From Blastocatellia bacterium (GTDB taxonomy: Bacteria; Acidobacteriota; Blastocatellia; Pyrinomonadales; Pyrinomonadaceae), in contig DNNE01000217.1 in assembly GCA_003487805.1 (NCBI GenBank), forward strand, positions 76,250 through 84,312: 8,063 nt of DNA, read 5' to 3'. Shown here one piece after another: positions 1 through 5,845 of the stretch. Position 1 is the stretch's first letter. The number at the start of each line of letters is the position of its first letter. Made by a program: the position numbers and the translations under genes. Below the pieces are notes generated by a model. It did no database searches. It saw only the letters and a program-made list of their open reading frames with translations, and was not told the origin of the DNA.

Positions 1-2
1 TT

Positions 3-58
3 TGGAGTGCGCTGACTCGTCAGCGGTATTAAAAGCGGCGACTAGTCGCCGCACTCCA
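3..58. repeat. Nested palindromic intergenic repeat
   Basis: An outer 8-base stem (TGGAGTGC at 3-10 with GCACTCCA at 51-58) encloses two further hairpins. The first is GCTGAC (11-16) with GTCAGC (19-24). The second is a perfect 18-base palindrome, GCGGCGACTAGTCGCCGC, at 35-52; it shares its last two bases with the outer arm. As RNA or single-stranded DNA this could fold as a three-way junction. The form resembles dispersed REP-like elements of intergenic regions, which is an inference from shape; only one copy is visible. It may continue to the left of the window. Confidence 0.7.
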
Positions 59-66
59 TAAAAAGT

Positions 67-87
67 CAGTCGTAGAGAATACGACTG
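67..87 (-). terminator. Possible weak leftward terminator hairpin
   Basis: An 8-base-pair stem (67-74 with 80-87, five-base loop) is followed, when read on the minus strand, by GAC and then five T residues (60-64). This could end a leftward transcript, or one arriving from beyond the window. On the plus strand the hairpin has no T run. The stem is not GC-rich and three bases separate it from the T run, so the call is weak. Confidence 0.25.
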
Positions 88-302
88 GTCAAACGATTCT
101 GCGAAACCCGCACGCTATAAAACATTGACCCAGGTCTTCAGCATCCGGTTCCTCTTCTCACGATAATTGCTCACGGCGAGGTTAGGTTTGTCCTCAGCGG
201 CCGCGGCACCTGTTGAAATCACTAAGGAGATTAGTCGGAACGCCATCGCCACGGTGGTCGTAGTCCATCTTTACAAGTAATTCAAGGGCGAATCACCCCC
301 GC
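88..302. other. Non-coding stretch upstream of secA
   Basis: About 215 bases between the left-hand repeat and the secA promoter hold no reading frame that looks coding, no tRNA and no clear structure. A TATAAA at 116-121 lacks a matching -35 element. A GGAG-like sequence near 224 precedes no credible gene. Confidence 0.5.
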
Positions 303-331
303 TTGATTGGCAACTCCGCGCCTCGTACAAT
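303..331 (+). promoter_or_regulatory. Sigma70-type promoter of secA
   Basis: TTGATT (303-308) and TACAAT (326-331) are separated by exactly 17 bases. They match the consensus hexamers at four and five of six positions. Transcription would begin near 338, giving a leader of about 50 bases before the secA start at 388. This is the best promoter pair in the upstream region. It is a pattern match only. Confidence 0.6.
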
Positions 332-387
332 CTCCAATTGCACTCGAAGCGTATTAAGGGTCAAAGAGGTTAGCAGCAAACAAACAG

Positions 388-3156
388 ATGGCTAGTTTCG
401 ATAAAGTCTTAACCAAAGTTTTTGGCAGTAGTAACGAGCGCTTCCTAAAGAGCATTCGGCCGACGATCGAGCGGATCAACGAGTTCGAGCCTGCCCTTCA
501 GAAGCTTTCGGACGACGAACTGCGCGCAAAGACCATTGGGTTCAAAGAGAGAGTTGCTGACGCGGTCAAAGACGCGCGCGACAAGGACGATCGCAAGTAT
601 CGCGAACAGGAAGTCGTGAACGAAATCTTGCCTGAAGCTTTCGCGGTCGTCCGCGAAGCCAGCATGCGCACCACCGGCATGCGGCACTTCGACGTGCAGA
701 TGATCGGCGGCCTCGTGCTGCACCAGGGCAAGATTGCCGAGATGCGCACGGGCGAAGGCAAGACGCTGGTCGCTACTCTGCCCGCTTACCTTAATGCTTT
801 GACCGGCCGTGGCGTCCACTGTATTACGGTCAACGATTACCTCGCGGCGCGCGACGCCGAATGGATGGGCCAAATCTATCGCTTTCTGGGTTTGGAGGTT
901 GGCGTCATCCAGAACGACATGGATGATTTCGAGCGGAAGACAGCTTACGCCGCCGACATCACCTATGGAACGAACAACGAGTTCGGCTTCGATTATCTGC
1001 GCGACAACATGAAGTTTGATCTGGCGACCTGCGTGCAGCACGGCCATTATCATGCGATCGTCGACGAAGTCGATTCGATCCTGATCGACGAAGCGAGGAC
1101 TCCGCTGATCATCTCCGGGCCTTCGGAAGAATCGACGGACAAATATTACCAGGCGAACGCAATTATTCCGCAGCTTATTAAGGGCGAAGAGCTGGAAGAG
1201 AATAAAAAGACCGGTGACTATGTCGTCGATGAAAAGAACCATTCGGCGGTGCTTACCGAAGACGGCGTTGACAAAGCTGAGCGACTGCTGGGTGTTGGTA
1301 ATCTCTACGATCCCGGCAACATGGAGTTGCTGCATTGCGTCGAGCAAGCTCTCAAAGCGCACACGCTTTACAGACTCGATCACCAATACGTTGTGCAGGA
1401 GGGCGAAGTAATCATCGTCGACGACTTCACCGGCCGTCTGATGAAGGGCCGCCGCTGGTCTGATGGCCTGCACCAGGCGGTTGAAGCGAAAGAGGCCGTT
1501 AAGATCGAACGCGAAAACCAGACGCTGGCGACGATCACGCTGCAGAATTATTTCCGGCTTTATGAAAAACTCTCAGGCATGACCGGTACCGCTGAGACAG
1601 AAGCAGCTGAGTTTCACTCGACTTACAAACTCGATGTGATCGTGATCCCGACGCACATGCCGATGGTCCGCAAAGACAATCCCGACGTGATTTATCGCAC
1701 GCTTCCGGAGAAGTGGGACGCGGTCGTCGAAGAGATCAAGGACAAATACGAAAACGGACAACCGGTGCTCGTGGGTACGGTTTCAGTCGAGAATTCCGAG
1801 CTGATCGCGCGCCGCTTGCAACGCGTCGGTGTGCCGCACAATGTACTTAACGCCAAATTTCATGAGCGCGAAGCTGAGATTGTGGCCCAGGCCGGACGCA
1901 AGGGCGCAATCACAATTGCGACCAACATGGCGGGCCGCGGCACCGACATTCTGCTCGGCGGTAATCCTGATTTCATGACGCGCGAGTTTTTGAAAGAGCA
2001 GGAAATCGATCCGGACGAAGCAACTGAGTCTCAATGGCAGCAGGAATTCGTGAAGGCCAAGGGCATCGTCGAATCAGAACACAAAGAAGTGGTGTCGCTG
2101 GGCGGCTTGCACATTCTCGGCACCGAACGTCACGAATCGCGCCGCATCGACAATCAGTTGCGCGGCCGCGCCGGCCGTCAGGGCGATCCTGGATCGTCGC
2201 GCTTCTTCCTTTCACTTGAAGACGATCTGATGCGCATCTTTGCCGGCGACAAGGTCAAGGCATTGATGCAGCGACTCGGAATGGAAGAAGGCACAGCCAT
2301 CGAGTCGAAAATGGTTTCCAAGCGGATCGCCTCTGCGCAGAAGTCAGTCGAAGGCCGCAACTTTGAAACCCGCAAGCACCTGCTGGAATACGACGACGTG
2401 ATGAACAAGCAGCGCGAGACGATTTACGGTCTGCGCCGCCAGTTGATGGAAGAACCGGACCAGCGCGAGTACCTGCTCGGAGAAACCGGTGTCGCCCGCG
2501 ATTTGCTCGGCGACCTTACCAAACAATATCTCAATCCGAATGCCCCGCCCGACGATTGGGACGTTGAGAATTACAAGGTCCAGATTCAGACGATCTACGC
2601 GCTGGACACGGAAGCGGAAGGTATCGACTATCAAAAATCATCGTCTGAAGAGATCGATGAGGTAATCTGGGAAAAACTCAAAACGAAATACGCCGAGAAA
2701 GAGAAACAGATCGGCGAAGAAGCGATGCGCACCTATGAGCGCATCATCATGCTCAACATCATCGATGCACAGTGGAAGGACCACTTGCTGGCGCTCGATC
2801 ATTTGAAGCAGGGAATCGGGCTGGTCGGTTACGGGCAGAAAGATCCGCTGGTCGAATACAAGAAAGAGAGTTTCGATATGTTTCAGGCGATGCTGGATCG
2901 CATCGATACCTCGACCGTCCGGTCACTCTTCAACCTGCAAGTCGTCTCTGAGCAAGAACCAACCGAACTGCAACGCCGGCGCGCCGCGCGACGCACCTCG
3001 ATGAACTTTACTGGTCCAAACCAGGGCGCCGCCCCCGCGGGAGAAGAAGCCGGCAAAACGAAACCCGTCGTGCGCGACCAACCGAAAGTCGGCCGCAACG
3101 ATCCATGCCCCTGCGGATCGGGGAAGAAATATAAGAAGTGTCACGGGGCAATTTGA
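388..3156 (+). CDS. secA: Protein translocase ATPase subunit SecA
   Basis: SecA is the cytosolic motor that pushes unfolded preproteins through the SecYEG channel using ATP. The 922-residue product has the usual length and domain order. Walker A is MRTGEGKT (119-126), and the helicase-like DEVD box is at 226-229. The preprotein cross-linking region lies in between the ATPase parts, about 235-380. GMTGTA is at 397-402, the second ATPase domain has ATNMAGRGTDI (511-521), and the arginine-finger motif QLRGRAGRQGD is at 590-600. The helical scaffold and wing follow. A polar linker (about 855-898) leads to a C-terminal SEC-C tail, with Cys907, Cys909, Cys918 and His919 placed to bind zinc; this tail contacts SecB or ribosomes in known SecA proteins. 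The ATG at 388 is favoured because the first residues (LTKVFGSSNER) align with the known SecA N-terminus. The ribosome site is poor: AGAGG at 365-369 lies 18 bases away. A promoter sits at 303-331. No key residue is missing. Confidence 0.98.
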   Translation: MASFDKVLTKVFGSSNERFLKSIRPTIERINEFEPALQKLSDDELRAKTIGFKERVADAVKDARDKDDRKYREQEVVNEILPEAFAVVREASMRTTGMRHFDVQMIGGLVLHQGKIAEMRTGEGKTLVATLPAYLNALTGRGVHCITVNDYLAARDAEWMGQIYRFLGLEVGVIQNDMDDFERKTAYAADITYGTNNEFGFDYLRDNMKFDLATCVQHGHYHAIVDEVDSILIDEARTPLIISGPSEESTDKYYQANAIIPQLIKGEELEENKKTGDYVVDEKNHSAVLTEDGVDKAERLLGVGNLYDPGNMELLHCVEQALKAHTLYRLDHQYVVQEGEVIIVDDFTGRLMKGRRWSDGLHQAVEAKEAVKIERENQTLATITLQNYFRLYEKLSGMTGTAETEAAEFHSTYKLDVIVIPTHMPMVRKDNPDVIYRTLPEKWDAVVEEIKDKYENGQPVLVGTVSVENSELIARRLQRVGVPHNVLNAKFHEREAEIVAQAGRKGAITIATNMAGRGTDILLGGNPDFMTREFLKEQEIDPDEATESQWQQEFVKAKGIVESEHKEVVSLGGLHILGTERHESRRIDNQLRGRAGRQGDPGSSRFFLSLEDDLMRIFAGDKVKALMQRLGMEEGTAIESKMVSKRIASAQKSVEGRNFETRKHLLEYDDVMNKQRETIYGLRRQLMEEPDQREYLLGETGVARDLLGDLTKQYLNPNAPPDDWDVENYKVQIQTIYALDTEAEGIDYQKSSSEEIDEVIWEKLKTKYAEKEKQIGEEAMRTYERIIMLNIIDAQWKDHLLALDHLKQGIGLVGYGQKDPLVEYKKESFDMFQAMLDRIDTSTVRSLFNLQVVSEQEPTELQRRRAARRTSMNFTGPNQGAAPAGEEAGKTKPVVRDQPKVGRNDPCPCGSGKKYKKCHGAI

Positions 3157-3218
3157 AACTCGCCCTACATTCCGAAAACGATATTTTGAAATCCCCGATC
3201 GTCTCCTGAGCGTCGCAA

Positions 3219-4418
3219 GTGACATCAACTAACCCGGTAGTTCAATCGATTATTTCAGGCAAGGCTCCGCCGGCTGCGCGTTCAGCCGCAGCCAGAGGAT
3301 TGCTGCCGTTGCCCCAGGCGGATCTGCTCGAGGCCCTGGTCCACCTGACAGCCGACAACGATCCGGCGATAGCGCAGGCCGCGCAGGAGACTCTGGCTTC
3401 GCAACCGCCCAGTGATCTCTTGCAAGTCGCGTCGACGGAAACTACGGCGCCTGCAGTGCTTGGCTATCTGGCGTCGCTTGGGTCGGCAGGCAACGAAATA
3501 CACGAGGCAATTACCGCTAACGCAAATACTCCCGATGAGGCGATCGCGCTGCTGGCGCGGGCGACGCCGAACGCGGCGTTGATCGAACTGATCACGCTTA
3601 ACCAGCAACGACTGATTAGGGCCCCCGAAATTATCGATGCGGTTTTGCTTAACCCGGCCCGCAGCGCCGAGGCTGAACGACGAGCAAAAGAAACGCGCCG
3701 CGAGTTTTTTGAAAAAGAGCGAGGAGCGCGGCAGATTGCCCAGGAGTTGCGCGCGCGCGGGAACTCGGCCGCAGCCGAGTTTTTCGAGAGCGCAGAACTG
3801 ACAACGACCACCGGAGAGTTGTCGATCGACGATGCCTGGATCATCGCACAACATATCGAAGTATCGGACGTCGACATTGATGATTCCTGGCTGGCGCGTG
3901 AATTCATCGAAGAGATGCTGGTTGAGTCTCCCGAGCAAATAGCTGCCAATGCACAAGCCGTCATCAATGCCGAAAAACTCGAGGGTGATATCTCGCCCGA
4001 ACGAATTTCACTGATTCGCCGGATCATGTTTATGACCGCCAAAGACCGTATGAAGCTCGCTGTGAAGGGAGACCGCGAGGCGCGCGGCATCCTGATTCGG
4101 GACTCGAACAAGATTGTGGCCACCGGCGTGATTCACAATCCGCGAATCTCTGATCAGGAGATTGAAAACATTTCGTCCATGCGGACTGTAGCCGAGGAAG
4201 TACTTCGCTTGATCGGAATGAATCGCGCGTGGGCGCGAAAGTATCCGATCATTCATAACCTGGCACGGAACCCTCGCACGCCGATGGCCACCGCCGTTCA
4301 CATTCTGGGCCGCATTCGCACGAAGGATCTCAACTCGATTGCGCAGAACCGAAACGTTTCCGAAGCGGTTCGCCGGCAAGCTTATCGTCTGCACCAGATG
4401 CGCGGCCCAGGCAAATAA
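3219..4418 (+). CDS. Uncharacterised helical-repeat (HEAT-like) protein
   Basis: I do not recognise a named family with certainty. The 399-residue product is soluble, with no signal peptide or membrane segment, and appears almost entirely helical. The N-terminal part (about 20-150) reads as degenerate HEAT-like repeats, with short helices joined by turns such as DNDP (46-49), NTPD (103-106) and NPARS (145-149). A charged segment (150-185) looks able to form a coiled coil. An acidic middle (186-240) includes the stretch VSDVDIDDSW (215-224). The C-terminal part (260-395) is basic and more regular, with NPRIS (307-311) and NPRTP (351-355) opening similar units, and RTVAEEVLRL (322-331) resembling RNVSEAVRRQ (378-387). 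No enzyme motif is visible, so a scaffold or protein-binding role is the likeliest inference. The start is GTG at 3219 and lacks a convincing ribosome site. It lies 62 bases after secA with no terminator between, so transcription from the secA promoter is likely. Confidence 0.9.
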   Translation: MTSTNPVVQSIISGKAPPAARSAAARGLLPLPQADLLEALVHLTADNDPAIAQAAQETLASQPPSDLLQVASTETTAPAVLGYLASLGSAGNEIHEAITANANTPDEAIALLARATPNAALIELITLNQQRLIRAPEIIDAVLLNPARSAEAERRAKETRREFFEKERGARQIAQELRARGNSAAAEFFESAELTTTTGELSIDDAWIIAQHIEVSDVDIDDSWLAREFIEEMLVESPEQIAANAQAVINAEKLEGDISPERISLIRRIMFMTAKDRMKLAVKGDREARGILIRDSNKIVATGVIHNPRISDQEIENISSMRTVAEEVLRLIGMNRAWARKYPIIHNLARNPRTPMATAVHILGRIRTKDLNSIAQNRNVSEAVRRQAYRLHQMRGPGK

Positions 4419-4442
4419 ATCGCGCGACGAGCCGGCGCGATT
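4418..4442 (+). terminator. Hairpin just after the helical-repeat gene
   Basis: AATCGCGC (4418-4425) pairs with GCGCGATT (4435-4442) around a nine-base loop, beginning at the last base of the stop codon at 4416-4418. No T run follows directly; T-rich sequence begins about 17 bases later (4459-4473). It may be an imperfect terminator or an RNA-stabilising 3' hairpin. Confidence 0.4.
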
Positions 4443-4504
4443 GTCACAGACCTGTCACTTTTGTCTATTTTTTGCTTGACCGCGGGCGAGGGCGGGTGTA
4501 CCTT
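4442..4504 (+). promoter_or_regulatory. Candidate promoter with upstream TGTC repeats
   Basis: TTGACC (4476-4481) and TACCTT (4499-4504) are 17 bases apart. The -35 is strong and the -10 keeps only the TA and the last T of the consensus. A tract rich in T (4459-4473) lies directly upstream. TGTCAC occurs at 4442-4447 and 4453-4458, 11 bases or one helical turn apart, and a third TGTC follows at 4462-4465. That spacing suggests protein binding on one face of the DNA. Transcription would start near 4511, into a stretch with no large gene. Confidence 0.5.
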
Positions 4505-4560
4505 CACAGCGTCTCAGGTGTTTGATAAGGAGTTGGCAAAGAAGAGTTTTCAAAGGGGAC

Positions 4561-4641
4561 ATGGCTTTTTATGAAGCGAAGCGGCAGCTTTTTCTTATTT
4601 CCAGCCGCAGACTTTTTACCGCCGTCAAGCACCACCTTTGA
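4561..4641 (+). CDS. Possible 26-residue small protein
   Basis: ATG at 4561 opens a 26-codon frame ending in TGA at 4639-4641. AAAGGGG lies at 4552-4558, slightly too close to the start for an ideal ribosome site. The peptide begins MAFYEAKRQLFLISS, is basic and partly hydrophobic, and matches nothing I recognise. An overlapping frame in another register (4571-4660) competes for the same DNA, so at most one of the two is likely to be used. Confidence 0.2.
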   Translation: MAFYEAKRQLFLISSRRLFTAVKHHL

Positions 4642-4660
4642 AGTACAGGATCGCACGTAA
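4571..4660 (+). CDS. Possible 29-residue small protein, overlapping frame
   Basis: ATG at 4571 opens a 29-codon frame ending in TAA at 4658-4660. The peptide begins MKRSGSFFLFPAADF and has a short aromatic, hydrophobic stretch after two basic residues. Its ATG overlaps the TGA (4572-4574) of a short upstream frame that could begin at GTG 4518 or at TTG 4533, so ATGA-type coupling is possible. AAAGGGG ends 12 bases upstream, which is long. I recognise no family. Confidence 0.25.
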   Translation: MKRSGSFFLFPAADFLPPSSTTFEVQDRT

Positions 4661-4720
4661 GTAACGATTCTCAAGTCTGGCCTAGCCACCCTTAGCTACC
4701 CGAACCTACCCTGAAATTTT

Positions 4721-4767
4721 CGCCCTGCCGATCGAAACGATTGGCGGGGCGATTCTCTTATCTTTTT
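4721..4767 (+). terminator. Strong rightward stem-loop with T-rich tail
   Basis: A 14-base-pair stem (4721-4734 with 4738-4751) closes on AAA. It is GC-rich and holds two G-U pairs, which means the RNA fold is better kept than a DNA palindrome would be. The tail at 4752-4767 is T-rich and ends in five T residues. On the minus strand the hairpin is followed by AAAATTT, not T, so it acts rightward. It would end the small unit that starts near 4511, since the next gene lies on the other strand. Confidence 0.75.
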
Positions 4768-4794
4768 GAATGTTGAATTTGAAATCTGAAATTT
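4767..4794. repeat. Degenerate heptamer repeat, block 1
   Basis: Four 7-base units stand head to tail: TGAATGT, TGAATTT, GAAATCT and GAAATTT. Short heptamer tracts of this kind occur between genes in cyanobacteria and some other phyla. The block directly follows the terminator tail and contains no gene. Confidence 0.5.
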
Positions 4795-4866
4795 TGCCGG
4801 GAGTTTGGTGATTAGAGCTTCGGGCTTAGCCGTCTAGCAAGGATGGACTTCTCAATCTGGGTTTTT

Positions 4867-4894
4867 CTAAGCTCTAAAAACTAAGCCCTAAACT
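4867..4894. repeat. Degenerate heptamer repeat, block 2
   Basis: Four 7-base units stand head to tail: CTAAGCT, CTAAAAA, CTAAGCC and CTAAACT. The block ends eight bases before the fabG stop codon. Related sequence in the opposite orientation lies at 4812-4829 (TTAGAGCTT and GGGCTTAG). The pairing order of those arms would cross, so they do not form a simple hairpin. Confidence 0.55.
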
Positions 4895-4902
4895 CTCTTT
4901 CG

Positions 4903-5661
4903 TCACATCGCCAATCCGCCATCAACCTGAATCACCTGGCCGGTGATATAGCGAGCATCATTCGACAAAAGGAAGCACGCGATGCGCGCCACTTCATCGG
5001 CTTCAGCAAATCGGCCGAGCGGAATCTGTTCGAGGAGCTTTGTCTGGTAAGTCTCATCGAGAGCCGAGGCCATATCAGTTGCGACCATTCCCAGCGCGAG
5101 CGCGTTAACCGTAACTTTGCGGCTGGCGACTTCGCGCGCCAAAGCTTTCGTCAAACCAATCATGCCGGCCTTTGATGCTGAATAATTTGATTGACCCGCC
5201 ATGCCGACAACACCACTGATCGAAGTGATGTTGAGAATCGATCCGCCGTCATCCTGGCGCAGCATCACCCGTAGTGCTGCCTTCGAAAAATTCCACGCGC
5301 CTTTCAGATTCGTGTCGATCACCGCATCCCAGTCAGTTTCCTTCATCCGCAGAATCAGCGTGTCGCGCACAATGCCCGCATTGTTGACGAGGAAATCAAT
5401 GCGTCCGAACGTATCTTTGGTTAGCTTTACCATTTCGGCCGCTGCTTCGGTGTTGGCGACGTCACCTTGCGACGCCAGACAGCGCGCGCCCAATTTCTCA
5501 ATTTCATTTTTCAAGCTGTCGGCAGCTTCCACGCTCTTCGCGTAATTGAAAGCCACGTCGGCACCTCGTCGCGCGAGTTCCAGCGCGATCGCCCGTCCGA
5601 TTCCCCTGGTGGCTCCGGTCACGATCGCGGCACGTCCCGCAAAACCCTTTTCTTCGGTCAA
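4903..5661 (-). CDS. fabG: 3-oxoacyl-ACP reductase (FabG-type SDR)
   Basis: A member of the short-chain dehydrogenase/reductase superfamily. FabG reduces 3-oxoacyl-ACP to 3-hydroxyacyl-ACP with NADPH in each round of fatty acid synthesis, as a cytosolic tetramer. The 252 residues show the Rossmann motif TGATRGIG (15-22), an adjacent Arg19 that suits NADPH, NNAG (93-96), and the catalytic set Asn118, Ser147, Tyr160 and Lys164 with the usual 13-residue Ser-to-Tyr spacing. The C-terminus has the common GQVIQVDGG. One oddity is Leu190 in NALALGM, where the family normally has Pro before Gly. The start is TTG at 5661, preceded on the minus strand by AGAGGTG eight bases away; no better in-frame start is visible. 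The gene stands alone rather than beside acpP or fabD, so a role in another pathway, such as polymer or secondary lipid synthesis, is possible. Confidence 0.88.
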   Translation of the reverse strand: MTEEKGFAGRAAIVTGATRGIGRAIALELARRGADVAFNYAKSVEAADSLKNEIEKLGARCLASQGDVANTEAAAEMVKLTKDTFGRIDFLVNNAGIVRDTLILRMKETDWDAVIDTNLKGAWNFSKAALRVMLRQDDGGSILNITSISGVVGMAGQSNYSASKAGMIGLTKALAREVASRKVTVNALALGMVATDMASALDETYQTKLLEQIPLGRFAEADEVARIACFLLSNDARYITGQVIQVDGGLAM

Positions 5662-5845
5662 CAGTTGTTCACCTCTTCATTCAGTTTACGATTCGAATTT
5701 GTCGCACTATATCAAAGCTTGGATCCGGCGCGGAAGTCCAAGGCGGCCTCGCTTTCCCCGCGCGCTTCTTTTATTGTAAAACTTCATCGAGAGTCTGGAA
5801 ATGATCACTCGCGTGCAAGTTTCCGATGACCAATAGGGAGGCCAT
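5662..5845. promoter_or_regulatory. Divergent intergenic promoter region
   Basis: This 184-base gap must hold the promoters of both fabG (leftward) and the nucleotidyltransferase-serS pair (rightward). For fabG, the minus strand shows a TATAGT at 5706-5711, about 45 bases before the start, but no good -35 at the right distance. For the rightward pair I see no convincing hexamer pair. GGGAGG (5836-5841) is the ribosome site of the rightward gene. Confidence 0.45.

Larger units (their letters stand above)
4511..4767 (+). ncRNA. Candidate small transcript or micro-protein unit
   Basis: This stretch of about 257 bases runs from the predicted start of the promoter at 4476-4504 to the stem-loop and T-rich tail at 4721-4767. 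It holds no large reading frame on the plus strand, yet it is bounded like a gene. Within it are AAGGAG (4527-4532), AAAGGGG (4552-4558) and short frames described separately. A 5-base stem, GCGGC (4581-4585) with GCCGC, brackets a pyrimidine-rich stretch. It does not match what I know of 6S RNA, SRP RNA, tmRNA or RNase P RNA. The far boundary and the RNA nature are inference. Confidence 0.4.

Noticed and set aside
116..121. TATAAA as a secA promoter -10
   Set aside because: There is no -35 at a suitable distance, and the pair at 303-331 is much better and closer to the gene.
445..1473. A 342-codon open frame on the minus strand inside secA
   Set aside because: It lies wholly opposite the certain secA gene, its product resembles no family, and long antisense frames are expected in GC-rich genes.
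3282..4123. Two long minus-strand frames opposite the helical-repeat gene
   Set aside because: Both are low-complexity, Ser/Arg-rich shadows of a better plus-strand gene that has a coherent repeat pattern.
4504..4689. A 61-codon minus-strand frame in the middle gap
   Set aside because: It has no ribosome site or recognisable product and runs opposite to the promoter and terminator seen there.
4511..4767. 6S RNA, SRP RNA, tmRNA or RNase P RNA in the middle gap
   Set aside because: I could not find the long bulged rod of 6S RNA, the GGAA-type SRP loop, a tRNA-like end or RNase P core motifs.
5467..5829. A 120-codon plus-strand frame across the fabG start
   Set aside because: It is mostly antisense to fabG and ends just before the nucleotidyltransferase, with no family features.
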